A stretch of 64,000 nt of DNA from Pseudarthrobacter sp. Fe7 (GTDB taxonomy: Bacteria; Actinomycetota; Actinomycetes; Actinomycetales; Micrococcaceae). The stretch spans positions 124,001-188,000 of the forward strand of contig CP099977.1 of assembly GCA_024372495.1 (NCBI GenBank), read 5' to 3'. The position numbers were made by a program, and so were the translations under genes. Under the pieces are notes generated by a model. It was not told the origin of the DNA. It made no database searches and saw only the letters and a program-made list of their open reading frames with translations. Positions 61,696-64,000 of the stretch are shown piece after piece (position 1 is the stretch's first letter; each line of letters begins with the position of its first letter).

Positions 61696-62067
61696 TCAGC
61701 GGGTTGCTGCCCGTGTCCACCGTGGTGTCGTGGCATACCGTCGCGGCCCCTTCGCCAGCGCGAAGGCGTGCGCCGTGGAGGGCGTGCGTTCTTCGCTGCA
61801 GGCAGGTACGACGACGGTAGGCAGCTCAACCGGGACAGCGGCGGCAGCCGCAACAGCTACAGCCACGGGACGGGATGCGGTTCCGGCGGGACAAAGGTCG
61901 GTGACCAGGCCGGTCCCGGCACATTCCCGCACCGCGGCGATCCCGGCCACCACGGCGGCCTTGTCCTCGAACGGGCCGGAGACTGCGATCACAGCCCCGT
62001 CCGGGGCCAGGAGCCGGAATCGGAAGAACGAATCAGCGTCGATGAATGCTTCGAATTTTCCGGCCAT
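61696..62067 (-). CDS. YegP/DUF1508-domain protein
   Basis: 123 residues from ATG 62067 with AAGGAAGGA upstream. The N-terminal 60 residues form one DUF1508 unit: GKFEAFIDADSFFRFRLLAPDGAVIAVSGPFEDKAAVVAGIAAV. The C-terminal half is Ala/Val/Pro-rich and low complexity. Function unknown. The 260-nt stretch between it and the sigma gene contains no supported gene. Confidence 0.75.
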   Translation of the reverse strand: MAGKFEAFIDADSFFRFRLLAPDGAVIAVSGPFEDKAAVVAGIAAVRECAGTGLVTDLCPAGTASRPVAVAVAAAAAVPVELPTVVVPACSEERTPSTAHAFALAKGPRRYATTPRWTRAATR

Positions 62068-62184
62068 GACGATCCTTCCTTGGGCACCAGGGGGTACAGA
62101 AGAGTCTGGCTGCGGCAACGGCAGCCCTACAAGACCGTTCGCGTTAAGCCTGTGTAAATTCGTTTCCCACCCGGCAAAGAACAA

Positions 62185-62216
62185 GCGGCAGGCCACCTGC
62201 AAAGGTGGCCTGCCGC
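62185..62216 (-). terminator. intrinsic terminator of purA
   Basis: GCGGCAGGCCACC (62185-62197) pairs with GGTGGCCTGCCGC (62204-62216). On the minus strand it is followed by TTGTTCTTTG. It lies 28 nt past the purA stop. Confidence 0.8.
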
Positions 62217-62244
62217 CGTCGACATGCTGCTCCGGAAGAGCGTG

Positions 62245-63534
62245 TCAGTCGTTGATGAGGTCGTTCACCACGATGGTCTGGTCCCGGTCGGGGCCGACGC
62301 CGATGGCGGAGAAACGCGTGCCGGAGAGCTTCTCCAGTGCCAGCACGTAGTTCCGGGCGTTCTCCGGCAGGTCAGCCAGCGTCCGGGCGCCGGTGATGTC
62401 CTCGCTCCAGCCGTCGAAGTACTCGAAGATGGGCTTCGCGTGGTGGAACTCCGTCTGCGTCATCGGCATCTCATCGTGCCGGACACCCTCCACGTCGTAG
62501 GCGACGCAAACCGGGATCTGCTCGATGCCGGTGAGGACGTCCAGCTTGGTGACGAAGTAGTCAGTGAAGCCGTTCACGCGGGACGCGTGGCGGGCCAGCA
62601 CGGCGTCGTACCAGCCGCAGCGGCGCGGACGGCCGGTGTTGACGCCGAACTCCCCGCCTGTCTTCTGCAGGTACATGCCCATTTCGTCGAAGAGTTCGGT
62701 GGGGAACGGGCCGGCACCAACACGGGTGGTGTAGGCCTTGATGATGCCGATGGAGCGGGAGATGCGGGTGGGCCCGATGCCGGAACCTACGGACGCGCCG
62801 CCCGCGGTGGGGTTGGAGGAGGTCACGAACGGGTAGGTGCCGTGGTCCACGTCCAGGAACGTTGCCTGGCCGCCCTCCATAAGGACAACCTTGCCCTCGT
62901 CAAGGGCGGAGTTCAGGACCAGGGTGCTGTCGATCACCAGCGGGCGCAGCCGCTCGGCGAAGGACAGGAAGTACTCCACGATCTCGTCCACCACAACGCT
63001 GCGGCGGTTGTAGACCTTGACCAGGAGTTCGTTCTTCTGGCGCAGCGAGCCTTCCACCTTCTGGCGGAGGATGGATTCGTCGAATACGTCCTGGACTCGG
63101 ATGCCCAGCCGGGCCACCTTGTCCATGTAGGCAGGCCCGATGCCCCGTCCGGTGGTGCCGATCGCGCGGCTGCCCAGGAAGCGCTCGGTCACCTTGTCCA
63201 GCACCTGGTGGTACGGGGCCACCAAGTGGGCGTTGGCGGAGACCCGCAGTTTGGAGGTGTCGGCGCCGCGCGCCTGGAGTCCGTCGATTTCCTGGAAGAG
63301 GGCCTCGAGGTTCACCACGCAGCCGTTGCCGATAATGGGAACGGCGTTGGGGCTGAGAATGCCCGCTGGAAGCAGCTTGAGTTCGTACTTTTCACCGCCT
63401 ACGACGACGGTGTGCCCGGCGTTGTTGCCGCCGTTGGGCTTGACGACGTAGTCAACACGGCCGCCCAGCAGGTCGGTGGCCTTGCCCTTTCCTTCGTCGC
63501 CCCACTGGGCTCCTACGATCACAATTGCTGGCAT
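62245..63534 (-). CDS. purA: adenylosuccinate synthetase
   Basis: Intact 429 residues. [16 protein letters not shown] (P-loop and catalytic Asp), [11 protein letters not shown] (catalytic His), [33 protein letters not shown] and TKLDVLTG are all canonical. Converts IMP and aspartate to adenylosuccinate with GTP. ATG 63534 has GGGGAGG upstream. It is monocistronic and distant from purSQL. Nothing genic is seen between 63535 and the riboswitch promoter. Confidence 0.97.
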   Translation of the reverse strand: MPAIVIVGAQWGDEGKGKATDLLGGRVDYVVKPNGGNNAGHTVVVGGEKYELKLLPAGILSPNAVPIIGNGCVVNLEALFQEIDGLQARGADTSKLRVSANAHLVAPYHQVLDKVTERFLGSRAIGTTGRGIGPAYMDKVARLGIRVQDVFDESILRQKVEGSLRQKNELLVKVYNRRSVVVDEIVEYFLSFAERLRPLVIDSTLVLNSALDEGKVVLMEGGQATFLDVDHGTYPFVTSSNPTAGGASVGSGIGPTRISRSIGIIKAYTTRVGAGPFPTELFDEMGMYLQKTGGEFGVNTGRPRRCGWYDAVLARHASRVNGFTDYFVTKLDVLTGIEQIPVCVAYDVEGVRHDEMPMTQTEFHHAKPIFEYFDGWSEDITGARTLADLPENARNYVLALEKLSGTRFSAIGVGPDRDQTIVVNDLIND

Positions 63535-63782
63535 GGGATCCTCCCCCATTCGTTCGGGCTGCCGGGGCCAAGCCACCAGGTGGCCGGTCCATGCAGCACC
63601 GTTCATGAGAATGCCCCGAACATACCGGCCTTCGCACAGCCGCAGCGCGGCGCGGCGAAGCAAGAGTTCCGGGGCTCTTACCACCCAAGTTTAGCCGATA
63701 GGGCACTTTGTCCACTGTTTGTGGGCCGCCGCGGCGGCTACCCGTCCTTGGGCAGCCGGACGCGACACAAAGCGGCGCAGAC

Positions 63783-63811
63783 TTGCCCGACGGCGGCATC
63801 TCGATTTATGT
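63783..63811 (+). promoter_or_regulatory. promoter of the second SAM riboswitch
   Basis: TTGCCC (63783-63788) and TTATGT (63806-63811) are separated by 17 nt, with initiation expected just before the riboswitch P1 arm at 63821. Confidence 0.6.
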
Positions 63812-63820
63812 GAGAGTGAA

Positions 63821-63919
63821 CCATCCGGAGCGGTCGCGAGACTTGGCTCGATGACGCCGCAGCAACCACGGTCCAGCAGGATTCCTGCCGGCCGAAGGTG
63901 CTACTGCCAGGACCGATGG
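63821..63919 (+). promoter_or_regulatory. SAM riboswitch (S-box-like) ahead of methionine synthase
   Basis: P1 arms CCATC (63821-63825) and GATGG (63915-63919). Core elements GAGCGGTCGCGAGACTTGG, CGATGACGCCGCAGCAACC and AGGTGCTACTGCCAGGACC match the 54700 element; the variable P-loop between them is shorter. The P1 3' arm directly precedes the AAGGAAG ribosome-binding site of the next gene, which suggests translational control. Confidence 0.9.
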
Positions 63920-63934
63920 AAAGGAAGATTCCAG

Positions 63935-64000
63935 CATGCCCCAGAACACCGACCACATCCGCGTCACCCACGCGGGATCGTTGCCCCGCACCCCCGAACT
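63935..64000 (+). CDS. cobalamin-independent methionine synthase family protein (5' fragment)
   Basis: The first 22 codons before the window ends: MPQNTDHIRVTHAGSLPRTPE. (V/T)H-x-GSLPRTPEL is the characteristic N-terminus of MetE C-terminal-domain-only proteins. ATG 63935 has AAGGAAG 7 nt upstream. Control by the adjacent SAM riboswitch supports a methionine-synthesis role. Truncated by the window. Confidence 0.78.

Overview
The window is high-GC DNA of an actinobacterium of the Micrococcaceae, most likely Arthrobacter, Pseudarthrobacter or a close relative. Protein content, leaderless GTG/ATG starts, a RamB-type regulator beside aceA, the ffs-dnaX-recR-ask order, PurSQL-type purine genes and S-box-led methionine genes all fit. 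This is ordinary chromosome: no insertion sequence, prophage, CRISPR array or rRNA was seen. There is one tRNA (Ser-GGA) and one 4.5S/SRP RNA.

Layout. 1-5.2 kb: SRPBCC protein, tgt, dienelactone hydrolase, an AbiEi-like/DUF559 protein and a Bacillus-type pyridoxine kinase, the last two embedded among three copies of a 56-bp palindromic element. 5.3-8.6 kb: poxB and an MHS-type transporter. 8.9-12 kb: a two-component system overlapping an orphan TAXI binding protein. 12-17 kb: glyoxylate-bypass module (ramB divergent from aceA-aceB), bracketed by two arrays of an 11-nt motif. 17-30 kb: transporters, a dehydrogenase-acetyltransferase pair, a glycosyltransferase with a debranching-type glucosidase, a DsbA-like protein with a TetR regulator, an envelope LytR_C pair, a HAD phosphatase, a Stealth phosphotransferase and a phosphodiesterase. 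30-34 kb: peroxidase, M23 peptidase with a very long Pro/Ala/Ser tail, DUF2236 protein, tRNA-Ser, SRP RNA. 34-40 kb: dnaX-recR-ask. 40-46 kb: OhrR-type regulator, then subtilisin-inhibitor-like genes convergent with a secreted subtilase. 47-53 kb: purS-purQ-purL, a second DUF559 gene between two palindromes, and a four- or five-gene run of small enzymes. 54.7-59.9 kb: SAM riboswitch followed by acs-sfnG-metY-CoA-binding protein with ATGA overlaps throughout. 60-64 kb: ECF sigma/anti-sigma pair, purA, and a second SAM riboswitch ahead of a methionine synthase cut by the window end.

Sequence quality is the main caveat. About half of the clear genes, including essential ones (dnaX, purL), carry single-base frameshifts. 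In 28 places the frame is restored by deleting one base so that AGCCT or AGGCT becomes AGCT. About nine others are restored by adding one base, usually in a homopolymer. I treat these as sequencing or assembly errors, annotate full-length genes across them, and give each break position. Regulatory predictions (promoters, operators, terminators) come from reading the sequence only.
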